From Leptospira kemamanensis (GTDB lineage: Bacteria; Spirochaetota; Leptospiria; Leptospirales; Leptospiraceae), in NCBI RefSeq assembly GCF_004769665.1, contig NZ_RQGG01000051.1:62001-126000 (forward strand): a stretch of 64,000 nucleotides of DNA. The letters run 5' to 3'. The notes beneath the pieces are model-generated. The model had not been told where the DNA came from. It saw nothing but the letters and a program-made list of their open reading frames with translations, and did no database searches. This document shows, piece after piece, positions 1 to 8,969 of the stretch. The translations under genes and the position numbers were made by a program. Positions within the stretch are counted from its first letter, which is position 1. Every line of letters starts with the position of its first letter.

Positions 1-501
1 ATCCAAATCGATCCGAAGAATGCAAATTTTTATTTTTATCGAGCAAGTGCGTATGACAAATTAAAACAATTTGAAGAAACGGAATCAGACTTAAAAAAAA
101 CCATTTCACTCAATCCCAACGCATCAAACGCTATGAATTATTTAGGGTATTTATATGCAGAAAAAGATAAATATCCAGAAGAAGCAAATTCTCTATTAAA
201 CAAAGCGATTTCGTTAGAACCAGATAACCCTGCTTACCAAGATAGTTTGGGATGGGTGTATTATAGAAAAAAAGAATTTAATTTGGCTTTATTACATTTA
301 AATTTTGCCGCATCACTCGCTCTAGAAAGAGGATTTGAAGATCCAGTGATTTATGAACATTTGGGAGATGTTTATTTGGCTAAAAAAGATCCCGTAAATG
401 CTGTCCAATTTTATAAACTTTCACTCGCAAAAGACAAACAAGCGTCTAACAAAGAGTTGGCTTCCAAAATCAAACGAGTGGAAAAGGAAATTTCGCAATG
501 A
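1..501 (+). CDS. TPR-repeat protein, C-terminal part (5' end outside window)
   Basis: The reading frame is open from base 1, so the start lies upstream of the window. The visible 166 residues are a run of tetratricopeptide repeats: short helix pairs with A/G/Y periodicity and the recurring LxPxNxxxxxxLG pattern (for example 'AISLEPDNPAYQDSLGWVYY'). TPRs are protein-binding scaffolds, and in leptospires such proteins are often periplasmic or envelope-associated. The stop overlaps the next gene's start by 4 nt (ATGA), so it is probably translationally coupled to the lipoprotein that follows. The partner and exact function cannot be read from this fragment. Confidence 0.85.
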   Translation: MQIDPKNANFYFYRASAYDKLKQFEETESDLKKTISLNPNASNAMNYLGYLYAEKDKYPEEANSLLNKAISLEPDNPAYQDSLGWVYYRKKEFNLALLHLNFAASLALERGFEDPVIYEHLGDVYLAKKDPVNAVQFYKLSLAKDKQASNKELASKIKRVEKEISQ

Positions 502-1286
502 TGATTCGTATTTTATTTATATTTTTAACTGTTACTTTTCTTTCTTGTGTATCCGCAGAAGTGGAAGATCCTAATTTTTTAGGAAAGGCTGAGGGAAAGT
601 ATTTACCTTCTAAAGATACTTCGTCTCAGGCATTTTTAAACCAAGTCCTAGAGAAAAATCCAAATTTTCCGAGTTTTAGATCTGATTTTTCCATGCAGAT
701 CCAAACCTTTGTTCCCAAAAAAGAAAACGTAAACTTGGATGGGAAGGTGTATTTTGCAAAGGACACCAAACAAATCAAAATCCAATTGATGGACAGTTTT
801 TTTGGAATGGTGTTTTCTGAACTCATTGCAAATGCAGACCAAATCCAAATCAAACCAACAAGCACAAAAGAGATCCAAACCTTACCTATGGGAGATATTC
901 TCATCCAAGATCCAGGTACAGGAAAAAAATACTCAATTCCCTTCCCTGTGATTTATTCCTATTTAACGGGAAATTATATAAACGAAATCCAAAACCAAAA
1001 AGCAAGATTCAATACAAGTGACGGCCGTGTGTATTTGACCAAACAAGATGGTGAGTATGAGTATTTTTTTCGGGAAGGGAGTTTGGATCGTTTGGAATTG
1101 ACCAGTGGAAAACGTGGCCTAAGAGCCATTGCCCTTGTCAAAACCAATGGAACTCAGGTTCATCCACCAAAAGAAATTACGACGAAAGTGGTGAGTCTTG
1201 ATACGGAAAAAGAAAATGTTCTCATCCAAATCAAATTAAAAAAATCTCAAATCACAGAAGTATCCCCACAAGTATTTCGATTTTAA
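498..1286 (+). CDS. putative lipoprotein, LolB/outer-membrane-lipoprotein-like fold
   Basis: 262 residues. An N-terminal hydrophobic signal ends in a spirochaetal-type lipobox (LSC, Cys near residue 17), so a secreted, lipid-anchored protein is predicted. The body is rich in short alternating beta-strand patterns and has no catalytic motif I recognise. Size and strand pattern resemble DUF4292/LolB-like envelope lipoproteins, but that is only a resemblance. It overlaps the upstream TPR gene by 4 nt and sits 3 nt before the CapA-like gene, so the three probably form one envelope operon. Confidence 0.75.
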   Translation: MMIRILFIFLTVTFLSCVSAEVEDPNFLGKAEGKYLPSKDTSSQAFLNQVLEKNPNFPSFRSDFSMQIQTFVPKKENVNLDGKVYFAKDTKQIKIQLMDSFFGMVFSELIANADQIQIKPTSTKEIQTLPMGDILIQDPGTGKKYSIPFPVIYSYLTGNYINEIQNQKARFNTSDGRVYLTKQDGEYEYFFREGSLDRLELTSGKRGLRAIALVKTNGTQVHPPKEITTKVVSLDTEKENVLIQIKLKKSQITEVSPQVFRF

Positions 1287-1289
1287 ACG

Positions 1290-2432
1290 ATGAAATATCG
1301 TTTCCTACTATTGTTTGTTCTATTTTCGAGTTTTCTCTCAGCGTTTGATTTACCCGAATCACCAGAAGAAACATTAGAACTGCCAAAACCTTTTTTATAC
1401 CAGTTTCGCACAGAAACAGGCGAATCCATCAAAATGCCCAATTCCACAAAGCTTTGGTTTGGTGGAGATGTGATGTTCAATTGGGGTGTGCGGGATGCCA
1501 TGCGTTCGGAAGATGTCTTTTTTCCGTTCCGAAGTTTTTTCCATTTCCTTCACCAATTTGATTTTCGATTTATCAATTTAGAAACACCTATTTTACACAA
1601 AACTCCGGCGGCAGACCAACGTAAATCGTATGTGTTTTATGGAGAAAGAAGGGATCTTACTGTTTTGCGTTCCCTCGGCATTGATGGAGTTTTCCTTGGA
1701 AACAACCATACCATGGACTTTGGTGAAAATGGACTTTTTGAAACCTTAGATCTGTTAGATGAATTTAAAATATCCCATACGGGTGCAGGGAAAAATACAG
1801 ACCATGCTTTGGTACCCATCCTTGTTAAAAAAGGAAATACGGAATTTCGATTGTTTTCCTTTTCTGATACAGGAGAAACTCGTCTTTTTTCGGGAACCAA
1901 TTCCCCTGGTGCCGCTTATTTCCGTGTGGCCACTGCAGAAAAGGTTATCAAAAAAACAAAACCCGGGCAAGTGAACCTTTTATCCGTTCATTGGGGAGTG
2001 GAATACAATCCCACACCCATGGACACCGAACGAAACGCTGCCAAATATTTAATTAACGCTGGTTATAAGGTGATCATTGGTCACCATCCCCATGTCCCAC
2101 AAGGAATCGAGGTATTTCCCAAAGGGATTGTGGTGTATTCTCTAGGAAACTTTTTCTTTGGATCGAAAAACCAATACTTAAAACACAATATCTCAGTAGT
2201 CACTCATTTTGATGGCGATAAACTTTTGTTTGTCGAAGTGATACCCGTGTTTGGAAAACACCAGGCCCTTCCTGGGGATCATTATTTTTTTCCACTGGGT
2301 CCAAAAGAAGCAGAATCTTTTTTAAAAGAATATGCCATCCTTTGTAAACAACTGGGGACAGATCTTGTGATCTCTGGGGGAAGGGGTTATGTTTTCTTTG
2401 AGAAAGAACTAAAAGCCAAACTAAAACCGTAG
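1290..2432 (+). CDS. CapA/PgsA-like metallophosphatase family protein
   Basis: 380 residues with an N-terminal signal peptide (about residues 1-18). The motif set of the CapA family, a calcineurin-like metallophosphoesterase fold linked to poly-gamma-glutamate synthesis, is present in order: FGGDVMF near residue 54, GNNHTMDFG near 140, HWGVEYN near 235, GHHPHVPQG near 266, and SLGNFFF shortly after. These carry the predicted metal-binding Asp, Asn and His residues. No capB/capC neighbours are present, so the substrate is open and a polymer role is not supported. It lies 3 nt after the lipoprotein gene. Its last 46 bases overlap the convergent membrane-protein gene. Confidence 0.85.
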   Translation: MKYRFLLLFVLFSSFLSAFDLPESPEETLELPKPFLYQFRTETGESIKMPNSTKLWFGGDVMFNWGVRDAMRSEDVFFPFRSFFHFLHQFDFRFINLETPILHKTPAADQRKSYVFYGERRDLTVLRSLGIDGVFLGNNHTMDFGENGLFETLDLLDEFKISHTGAGKNTDHALVPILVKKGNTEFRLFSFSDTGETRLFSGTNSPGAAYFRVATAEKVIKKTKPGQVNLLSVHWGVEYNPTPMDTERNAAKYLINAGYKVIIGHHPHVPQGIEVFPKGIVVYSLGNFFFGSKNQYLKHNISVVTHFDGDKLLFVEVIPVFGKHQALPGDHYFFPLGPKEAESFLKEYAILCKQLGTDLVISGGRGYVFFEKELKAKLKP

Positions 2433-3127
2433 TGGAACCAACTGCAGACAAGACCCACCGCAAAAAAGGGAAAACTGAGTTCGAGTAAATTGGTGCGGAT
2501 AATCGAGAAGATCTGAAGGAAAAAACCTGTAAAAAATAGAAGAGCCGCACTTCTGAGTATCCAACCTTTTTCGTATAACCAAAAATATACGGATACAATC
2601 GCCACATAGGAAAACAAACAAAACCATTTGAGTTGGGATGTAGGTTTTAAATACTCAAGAGACGGGGTCATTTCTTCGGCAGTTTTTGCATCTAAGATAT
2701 TGAGGATGAGAATATTTTCGATGAGGTCAGCAAAGCCCGCAATCACCAGAAGGAGAATCATTCCCATAAAGATTTTTAAGAAAATCGGACGCACTTTCCG
2801 GCCCGCATAATGCCCTGTATACGTCAAAAATGCCAAATAACAAAAGATAAAGCCAAAATCAAAATAGTGAACCCTGCGGTATTCCGTTGAGAGGTGGAAA
2901 AAATCAATGGTGTCAGGGATCCCGATGAGGTCCTGAACTTGTTTCGGAGTTTCTGCCATCTCGAGGCCAAGGAGTGTGGATTCAAAACCAGAATGATTGT
3001 CAAGAGCGGGTTCTTTGGGGGTGATGTGGTTTAAAAAACCAGCATAAAGTGCTAAAAAGAGGCCAAGGCCAAGACCCCAAACTTCTGGAAAATTTGATTT
3101 TTCACCCATAAATGTCTGAAAATCCAT
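2387..3127 (-). CDS. hypothetical multi-pass membrane protein
   Basis: 246 residues, not recognised. About six hydrophobic segments are visible (around residues 16-34, 93-108, 118-138, 170-185, 193-212 and 218-238), so it is an integral inner-membrane protein. A soluble loop between the first two segments (about residues 35-90) holds acidic and aromatic residues, and no catalytic signature is seen. The ATG at 3127 is the first in frame. Its 3' end overlaps the CapA-like gene by 46 bases in convergent orientation. It is encoded singly, back to back with the rpsF operon. Confidence 0.7.
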   Translation of the reverse strand: MDFQTFMGEKSNFPEVWGLGLGLFLALYAGFLNHITPKEPALDNHSGFESTLLGLEMAETPKQVQDLIGIPDTIDFFHLSTEYRRVHYFDFGFIFCYLAFLTYTGHYAGRKVRPIFLKIFMGMILLLVIAGFADLIENILILNILDAKTAEEMTPSLEYLKPTSQLKWFCLFSYVAIVSVYFWLYEKGWILRSAALLFFTGFFLQIFSIIRTNLLELSFPFFAVGLVCSWFHYGFSLAFSSFSKKT

Positions 3128-3217
3128 GGAATGCGAAGGGTTTCAAGGCTCCAAGAAGAAATTCCATTGACCCAAGGCCCCATAACCAAAACCCTAGTGG
3201 AAACTAACAAATTCTTC

Positions 3218-3243
3218 TACCTACAAGTGTTTCTATGTAGGTA
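3218..3243 (+). promoter_or_regulatory. stem-loop in the rpsF leader
   Basis: A perfect 8-bp inverted repeat, TACCTACA and TGTAGGTA, is separated by a 10-nt loop and ends 7 nt before the rpsF Shine-Dalgarno sequence. Leaders of rpsF operons in other bacteria are bound by the S6:S18 complex for autoregulation. The conserved CCG-bulge element of that motif is not evident here, so the regulatory role is inference. Confidence 0.4.
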
Positions 3244-3250
3244 TACCCAT

Positions 3251-3257
3251 AGGAGAA
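3251..3257 (+). promoter_or_regulatory. ribosome binding site deciding the rpsF start
   Basis: AGGAGAA lies a few bases upstream of the ATG at 3260. It places the S6 start there and not at the in-frame ATG at 3131, which has no such site. Confidence 0.75.
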
Positions 3258-3259
3258 AT

Positions 3260-3535
3260 ATGAGAAACTACGAAATCACGAATATTCTTCGTGAAGGGAA
3301 TGTAGAAGAGACGAAGTCTGCCGTTAAGGAACTTCTCTCCAAATACAACTTCACGATCCAAGGCGAAGAGGATTGGGGTTCTAAAAGACTCTGGCATCCC
3401 GTCGGACAAGACGAACAAGGTCACTTCACACTTATCAAGTGTTCCGGATCTCCCACTGAAGTCGCTAAGATTGAACATGAGTTTAAACTCAATGCGAACA
3501 TCTTAAAAACCCTCGTAATTAGGGCAAATGGCTAA
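3260..3535 (+). CDS. rpsF: 30S ribosomal protein S6
   Basis: 91 residues from the ATG at 3260, the normal size for S6. The N-terminus MRNYEITNIL and the single ferredoxin-like alpha/beta domain match S6, which binds 16S rRNA with S18 in the small-subunit platform. The frame is open back to 3131, but the extra 43 residues do not look like S6, and the start at 3260 has a good Shine-Dalgarno. It overlaps ssb by 8 nt (ATGGCTAA). It heads the conserved rpsF-ssb-rpsR-rplI-dnaB block, and a leader hairpin precedes it. Confidence 0.92.
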   Translation: MRNYEITNILREGNVEETKSAVKELLSKYNFTIQGEEDWGSKRLWHPVGQDEQGHFTLIKCSGSPTEVAKIEHEFKLNANILKTLVIRANG

Positions 3536-3965
3536 CGATCTAAACAAAGTACTACTCATCGGTCGTATGACTCGTGATCCGGAATTTAAATCGGTGAACG
3601 GAAGTTCTGTTGTCAATTTTTCAATTGCGAATAACAGAGTTTATGTGACGAACGGCGAAAAAAAAGAGGAAACTCATTATTTCGACTGCGTTGCATGGGG
3701 CCGACTTGCTGACATTTTAAAACAATATGCAGGCAAAGGAAAACAAGTAGCGATCGAAGGTAGACTCCAACAACAGTCATGGGAAACTCCTGAAGGCAAA
3801 AAAGCCTCTAAAATCCGCGTATATGTCGAGACCGCACAACTATTAGGTGGTCAAGGACAAGGTGGTGGATCGGGAGACCGTTCTGACAGTTCCAATTCTT
3901 ATGATTCCGGCGTAAGTAGTGGTTATGATGATTATCCAGCCGGTGATGACGACATTCCTTTTTGA
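3528..3965 (+). CDS. ssb: single-stranded DNA-binding protein
   Basis: 145 residues. The N-terminal OB-fold (about 1-105) begins LNKVLLIGRMTRDPE, the standard SSB opening, followed by the VVNFSIANN and DCVAWGR motifs. A Gly/Ser/Asp-rich linker leads to the acidic tip DDDIPF that recruits replication and repair partners such as RecO, also encoded in this gene run. SSB coats single-stranded DNA in replication, recombination and repair. It sits between rpsF and rpsR as in many bacteria and overlaps rpsF by 8 nt. Confidence 0.96.
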   Translation: MANDLNKVLLIGRMTRDPEFKSVNGSSVVNFSIANNRVYVTNGEKKEETHYFDCVAWGRLADILKQYAGKGKQVAIEGRLQQQSWETPEGKKASKIRVYVETAQLLGGQGQGGGSGDRSDSSNSYDSGVSSGYDDYPAGDDDIPF

Positions 3966-3977
3966 TAGGTGATGACA

Positions 3978-4322
3978 ATGAGTGAAACGACAAATATTGA
4001 TGATACAAGAGTAGATTCCCGTGAGAGTATGGACGGGATGGATGACGACGAAAAAGGCGGTTTCCGTGGTAAAGACGGAGAAGGTAAATTCGGTCGTAAA
4101 AACGCAAAATACAAAAAGAAAGTATGTAAGTTCTGCGCTGACAAAGCGTTACTTGCAGGTTTAGATTACAAACGAGTTGATATCTTAGAAAGATTTGTTA
4201 CCAATCGTGGTAAAATCATTCCAAGAAGAATCACAGGAACTTGTGGCAAACACCAAAGAGCCCTTGCTCGTGAAATCAGAAAATCCAGATCCATCGGTTT
4301 ACTACCGTTTAAAGTTCTGTAG
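3978..4322 (+). CDS. rpsR: 30S ribosomal protein S18 with acidic N-terminal extension
   Basis: 114 residues from the ATG at 3978, chosen because AGGTGA at 3967-3972 is well spaced. A GTG at 3969 and an ATG at 3972 are alternatives. The C-terminal 75 residues are S18: KKVCKFC, then [32 protein letters not shown] and LLPF. The CxxC plus CxxH pattern suggests the zinc-binding form of S18. The first 35-40 residues are an acidic, low-complexity extension (for example [11 protein letters not shown]) not found in most S18 proteins. S18 pairs with S6 on 16S rRNA. Confidence 0.92.
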   Translation: MSETTNIDDTRVDSRESMDGMDDDEKGGFRGKDGEGKFGRKNAKYKKKVCKFCADKALLAGLDYKRVDILERFVTNRGKIIPRRITGTCGKHQRALAREIRKSRSIGLLPFKVL

Positions 4323-4331
4323 GAGTTACGG

Positions 4332-4778
4332 ATGAAAGTTGTATTACAAAAAGACGTATTAAATCTTGGTGATGCTGGGGATGTAAAAGAAGTTGCTGAT
4401 GGTTATGCACGTAACTTCCTCATTCCAAGAAGACTTGCCGTACGTGCAAACGATGGTAACACAAAAGCAGCGATCCACCAAAAGAGACTTGCTGAACTGA
4501 AACGCGACAAACGTGTGAAAGTGATGAAAGAACTTTCTTCTTCGATTGATGGTAAAACATACGAAGTGAAAGTAAAAGTGGGTGAGAACGACAAACTTTT
4601 TGGTTCTGTAACAGCGAATGATATTGCTCTCGCAATTAAAAACACTGGTGTAGAACTCGACAAACGTAAACTAGAGTTAGGCGAGCCAATCAAATCGGTT
4701 GGTGAGTTTAAAATCAAAGTTCGTTTGGCTGAAGGTGTTGTGCCTCAAATCGTAGTGAAAGTCGTCGGCCAAGCATAG
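4332..4778 (+). CDS. rplI: 50S ribosomal protein L9
   Basis: 148 residues, normal for L9. The N-terminal RNA-binding domain contains the L9 signature (V.LGDAGDVKEVADGYARNFLIPR, residues about 9-32), followed by the long connecting helix and the C-terminal domain. L9 binds domain V of 23S rRNA at the base of the L1 stalk and helps keep the reading frame. The Shine-Dalgarno TAGGAG lies 10 nt after the rpsR stop. The gene is followed directly by dnaB, the usual order. Confidence 0.96.
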   Translation: MKVVLQKDVLNLGDAGDVKEVADGYARNFLIPRRLAVRANDGNTKAAIHQKRLAELKRDKRVKVMKELSSSIDGKTYEVKVKVGENDKLFGSVTANDIALAIKNTGVELDKRKLELGEPIKSVGEFKIKVRLAEGVVPQIVVKVVGQA

Positions 4779-4799
4779 TCTTACACTAACGCTTTTTCG

Positions 4800-6143
4800 A
4801 TGAATTCTAACCCCCTTCAGGAGATAGAGTCTGAGAAGAACTTAATCGGTTACCTACTCATGCGAGGGGTAGCCGGGCAGGAAGACTTAGGTCTGAGTCC
4901 AGAAGACTTTTATATGGATACCCATAGAAGAGTCTTCGAAGCAGTGACTGACCTCATCAATGAAGGGACAAACATTGACCTAGTTACGGTCACAAACCAA
5001 ATGCGAGAAAAACGTCTCTTTAAAGACGAATCTCGTGACTTGGAATACATCACATCTCTCTACAAAGACACAGTTCCGTTCCAACCATTAGAATATTATG
5101 TGCGGCGTGTGAAACGTGTTTCCGACAGACGAAAGTATGTCGAAGCTCTCTCTCAAGCCATTGACAAAGTCAAAATTGAACCTGGGGAAAACGATTCTGT
5201 TTTCAGTCTTGTGGAACAATCGCTTATGGATATCTCTCGCCAAGAGAGATCCAAAGGTTTACGAAAAGTAAAAGATGATGCCAATGCCCTTATCGATTAC
5301 ATCAAAAATGTTGTGGCGGCAAGCCAAAACGGAACCGGTGGTATCAATGGATTAAAAACCCATTTTACGGGACTTGATATGGCAACCACTGGTCTTAAGT
5401 CACACGAACTTATGATCCTTGCTGCCCGTCCAGGAAATGGTAAAACCACATTTGCATTGAATATCGCAGCCAATGCTGCTTTGAAAGAACGTAAAACAGT
5501 TGTTATTTTTTCGCTCGAGATGAGCCGGATCGAGCTCCTTCTCAAACTCATTAGTGCTGATGCACGGATTGATTCCTATGCTTTAAAAGCGGGAACACTC
5601 ACCTCCGCACAGATGACACAATTAAAAGATAGTATTGGAAATATCACTTCTGCAAGCCTTTACATCGATGATTCAGGGTATTTAACCATCCAAGAATTTT
5701 CGGCAAGACTACGCCAACTTCGAACCACAGAAGAAGTGGGCCTTGTGATTGTGGATTACTTGCAGCTCATGAGTGATCCGAAAGCTGCTATGGGTGGACG
5801 CCAACAAGAGGTTGCCAATATTTCCAGAGGACTCAAACAAATGGCACGGGAAGTGGGTTGTCCCATCATTGCCTTATCGCAGATGAACCGTTCCATTGAA
5901 AACCGCTCCAAAGACCAAAGGCCACAACTTTCCGACTTACGGGAGTCAGGTGCTATTGAACAGGATGCGGATATTGTATGTTTTATTTATCGGGAAGAAA
6001 TGGTGAAACCTCCCGAAGAGCTTGACCCAAACAAAAGGGGAATGGCTGAGATCATCATCGCCAAAAACAGAGCGGGAGCAACGGCCGATTTTCCATTGAT
6101 GTTCAATCCGAAAATCAGTCGTTTCGATAACGTTCCATTATAA
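4800..6143 (+). CDS. dnaB: replicative DNA helicase DnaB
   Basis: 447 residues. The N-terminal primase-interacting domain (about 1-110) starts with the DnaB pattern [14 protein letters not shown]. The RecA-like C-terminal motor carries Walker [11 protein letters not shown] (about 209-218), Walker [10 protein letters not shown], the conserved [10 protein letters not shown] segment and [16 protein letters not shown]. DnaB is the hexameric helicase that unwinds DNA 5'-3' at the fork. The start is the ATG 21 nt after rplI, with a weak ribosome site. No intein is present. Confidence 0.96.
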   Translation: MNSNPLQEIESEKNLIGYLLMRGVAGQEDLGLSPEDFYMDTHRRVFEAVTDLINEGTNIDLVTVTNQMREKRLFKDESRDLEYITSLYKDTVPFQPLEYYVRRVKRVSDRRKYVEALSQAIDKVKIEPGENDSVFSLVEQSLMDISRQERSKGLRKVKDDANALIDYIKNVVAASQNGTGGINGLKTHFTGLDMATTGLKSHELMILAARPGNGKTTFALNIAANAALKERKTVVIFSLEMSRIELLLKLISADARIDSYALKAGTLTSAQMTQLKDSIGNITSASLYIDDSGYLTIQEFSARLRQLRTTEEVGLVIVDYLQLMSDPKAAMGGRQQEVANISRGLKQMAREVGCPIIALSQMNRSIENRSKDQRPQLSDLRESGAIEQDADIVCFIYREEMVKPPEELDPNKRGMAEIIIAKNRAGATADFPLMFNPKISRFDNVPL

Positions 6144-6154
6144 GAGGTTTTCAA

Positions 6155-7960
6155 TTGAATCAGTGGGTAACATCAGAATACAAAAATCGAATTAGCGCAA
6201 CAAGTGTCTCAGATGCTTCCGTTGGTAAAACATTATTCCTTTCCGGTTGGGCGTTTCGTTACCGCGACCAAGGGGGAGTGATCTTCATCGACCTTCGGGA
6301 TCGTTCTGGAATTTTACAAATTGTAGCAAGAAAAGAAATCTTGGGAGATGATTTTTCCAAAGTCGAAAAAATTCGTTCCGAGTATGTGATCGCAGTGAAA
6401 GGAAAACTTTCCCTTCGTGATGCGGAATCCATCAATCCTAAGATGGAAACTGGGAAATACGAACTCATTGCCGAAGCAATCGAAATCTTAAATACATCCA
6501 AAACTCCTCCTTTCACTTTAGATGAGTTTGATCCTTCGGGCGAAGAAATTCGTTTGAAGTATCGTTACCTCGATATGCGAAGAGAAGAACTTCGGGATCG
6601 TTTGGTATTCCGCCATAAACTAACCTTTGCTTTGCGGGAATACCTAGACCAACATTCCTTTTTGGAAATTGAAACTCCGATTCTCAATAAATCCACTCCA
6701 GAAGGAGCCCGTGACTTTCTTGTACCGTCTCGTTTGAATGCAGGTGAGTTTTATGCACTCCCACAATCACCACAACTTTTCAAGCAGATCCTGATGATTG
6801 GGGGAATGGAACGATACTTCCAAATCGTAAAATGTTTTCGGGATGAAGACTTACGTGCTGATCGCCAACCGGAATTCACACAGTTAGACATGGAATTTTC
6901 TTTTGTGACGGAAGAAGACATCTGTCGTGAAATCGAAGCTATGTGGGCGTATGCCTTAAAAAAAGTGTTTCAATTAGAAGTGAATGCTCCTTTTGCCACC
7001 ATGCCATACCATGTGGCGATGGAAGAATACGGATCTGACAAACCAGACATTCGTTTTGGAATGAAACTTGTGAATGTATCGGAACTTGTGAAATCTTGTG
7101 ACTTCCAAGTCTTCACGGGTGCCATCGCAAGTGGTGGTGTGGTCAAAGCGATCTGTGTTCCTGGTGGGTCTACGATCTCACGGAAAGAAATCGAAGACTT
7201 CACTGCATGGCTATCTCGCGACTTCCGTGCCAAAGGCCTTGCTTACATGAAACATGGAGCAAACGGACTCGAATCAACGATCACAAAACGTTTCACTCCA
7301 GAAGCTTTAGAGGCCATTGCGAAAGCAGTGGGTTCCAAAGAAGGGGATATGGTATTTTTTGGCGCAGATTCGTCTAAGATTGTGAATGCCTCTCTTGGTG
7401 CCTTACGTTTGAAATTATCAGAAAAATACGATCCACCTAAGGTTCCTTATAGTTTCCATTGGGTGGTTGATTTTCCTATGTTTGAGTTGGATGAAACCAC
7501 AAAAACTTGGACCTTTCTCCACCACCCATTCACCTCTCCCAAAGAAGAGGACTTCCAAAAACTAAGAGATTGGAAGGCAGGGAAAGAAGTTGACCTTTCT
7601 TCGATTGGTGCAAAAGCTTATGACCTAGTTCTGAATGGAACAGAAATTGGTGGTGGATCGATTCGTATTCATAACCCAGAGATCCAAAGCCTAGTGCTTG
7701 AGGCGATTGGGATTGGAGAAGAAGATGCAAAATCCAAGTTTGGATTTTTACTCGATGCTTTATCCTTTGGTGCTCCTCCTCATGGTGGGATTGCCTTTGG
7801 AGTGGATCGCATTATGATGTTACTCACTGGTGGAACTTCGATCCGTGATGTGATTGCCTTCCCAAAAACGCAAAAAGGAACTTGTATGATGAGTGAAGCG
7901 CCAGGTCCTGTCGAAGCAAAACAATTAGAAGAACTCAAACTCAGGGTAGTCACAATTTAG
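6155..7960 (+). CDS. aspS: aspartyl-tRNA synthetase (bacterial type)
   Basis: 601 residues from a TTG start at 6155 with AGAGG just upstream. The N-terminal OB-fold anticodon domain ([20 protein letters not shown]) is followed by the class II catalytic core: motif 2 with [20 protein letters not shown], the bacterial GAD insertion, and motif 3 [13 protein letters not shown] near the C-terminus. It charges tRNA-Asp. Length fits the bacterial type, about 590 residues. Whether it also charges tRNA-Asn was not determined. It sits 11 nt after dnaB and 1 nt before the phoH-family gene. Confidence 0.96.
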   Translation: MNQWVTSEYKNRISATSVSDASVGKTLFLSGWAFRYRDQGGVIFIDLRDRSGILQIVARKEILGDDFSKVEKIRSEYVIAVKGKLSLRDAESINPKMETGKYELIAEAIEILNTSKTPPFTLDEFDPSGEEIRLKYRYLDMRREELRDRLVFRHKLTFALREYLDQHSFLEIETPILNKSTPEGARDFLVPSRLNAGEFYALPQSPQLFKQILMIGGMERYFQIVKCFRDEDLRADRQPEFTQLDMEFSFVTEEDICREIEAMWAYALKKVFQLEVNAPFATMPYHVAMEEYGSDKPDIRFGMKLVNVSELVKSCDFQVFTGAIASGGVVKAICVPGGSTISRKEIEDFTAWLSRDFRAKGLAYMKHGANGLESTITKRFTPEALEAIAKAVGSKEGDMVFFGADSSKIVNASLGALRLKLSEKYDPPKVPYSFHWVVDFPMFELDETTKTWTFLHHPFTSPKEEDFQKLRDWKAGKEVDLSSIGAKAYDLVLNGTEIGGGSIRIHNPEIQSLVLEAIGIGEEDAKSKFGFLLDALSFGAPPHGGIAFGVDRIMMLLTGGTSIRDVIAFPKTQKGTCMMSEAPGPVEAKQLEELKLRVVTI

Positions 7961-7961
7961 T

Positions 7962-8969
7962 ATGGATGAAAGTTTTACATTCCAGGAAGAATCCCTCTAC
8001 CAAACGGTATGTGGGATCAGTGACAGCAAACTCCCGTTATGGGAAAGTCGACTGAATGTAAAACTTATCCCCAGAGGGAAGTCTCTGATTATCCAAGGAA
8101 GTGAGGATCATGTGCAAGTGGCCCTTGATACCTTTCGCAAAGTAGAAGAAAATTTCAAACGAAGACCTGACAAATCCGAATATTCCTTTTTTGATATCGA
8201 TTATTTGGTGAATAAGGTCAAAGACTCGAGTGGTGGTTGGCCAACACCTGGCTCTTCTGACTTCCAAACAGCGGGAGAAACTTGGACACCCAAAGACAAA
8301 ATTTTTGTCACCTTTAAAGGGAAACCCATTTTCCCAAGAACCAAAAACCAAGAAAGTTTTGTGGATAGCCTGCATAAAAACTACATCACCATTGCCATGG
8401 GACCTGCGGGTACTGGAAAAACCTTTTTGTCCATTGCCACAGCATGTCGTATGATGCAAACGGGAGAAGTGGATAGGCTCATCCTCACAAGACCAGCCGT
8501 GGAAGCTGGAGAAAACTTAGGTTTTTTACCGGGTGACTTAACGCAAAAAGTAAACCCGTATTTACGTCCCATCTATGATGCGTTACACGAGTGTATTGGT
8601 TTTGAAAAAACTAGTGAATACTTACAAGTGGGAAAAATTGAAATTGCTCCGATTGCCTTTATGCGTGGACGAACTCTTTCTCATTCCTTTATCATTTTAG
8701 ATGAAGCCCAAAACTGCACACTTCCCCAACTCAAAATGTTTCTCACACGTTTTGGGAAAAATTCCAAAATGGCAATTTCGGGAGATGCCACACAAATTGA
8801 CCTGGCTCATGGCAAATCGGGGCTCGAAAAAACAGTTTACACACTCCGAAATTTGAATGGAATAGAGACAATTTTTTTCGGAAGAGAAGACATTACCCGT
8901 CACCCGATAGTGGAATCGATTGTCCGACGATTTGAAGAAAACGAGAGCCTTTTTAACAAAAAACCATGA
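7962..8969 (+). CDS. PhoH family ATPase (PhoL type)
   Basis: 335 residues. Walker [10 protein letters not shown] is at about 147-155, and Walker [10 protein letters not shown] is at about 243-251. A KH-like N-terminal segment (about 25-65) precedes the P-loop domain, as in YbeZ/PhoL. The family consists of RNA-associated ATPases that work with YbeY in rRNA maturation. Here ybeY lies two genes downstream with the pgpH-type gene between them, an arrangement widely conserved in bacteria. It overlaps the next gene by 4 nt (ATGA). Confidence 0.93.
   Translation: MDESFTFQEESLYQTVCGISDSKLPLWESRLNVKLIPRGKSLIIQGSEDHVQVALDTFRKVEENFKRRPDKSEYSFFDIDYLVNKVKDSSGGWPTPGSSDFQTAGETWTPKDKIFVTFKGKPIFPRTKNQESFVDSLHKNYITIAMGPAGTGKTFLSIATACRMMQTGEVDRLILTRPAVEAGENLGFLPGDLTQKVNPYLRPIYDALHECIGFEKTSEYLQVGKIEIAPIAFMRGRTLSHSFIILDEAQNCTLPQLKMFLTRFGKNSKMAISGDATQIDLAHGKSGLEKTVYTLRNLNGIETIFFGREDITRHPIVESIVRRFEENESLFNKKP

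Noticed and set aside
3131..3259. N-terminally extended S6 starting at 3131
   Set aside because: The extra 43 residues do not resemble S6, and the ATG at 3260 has a clear Shine-Dalgarno and gives the normal length.
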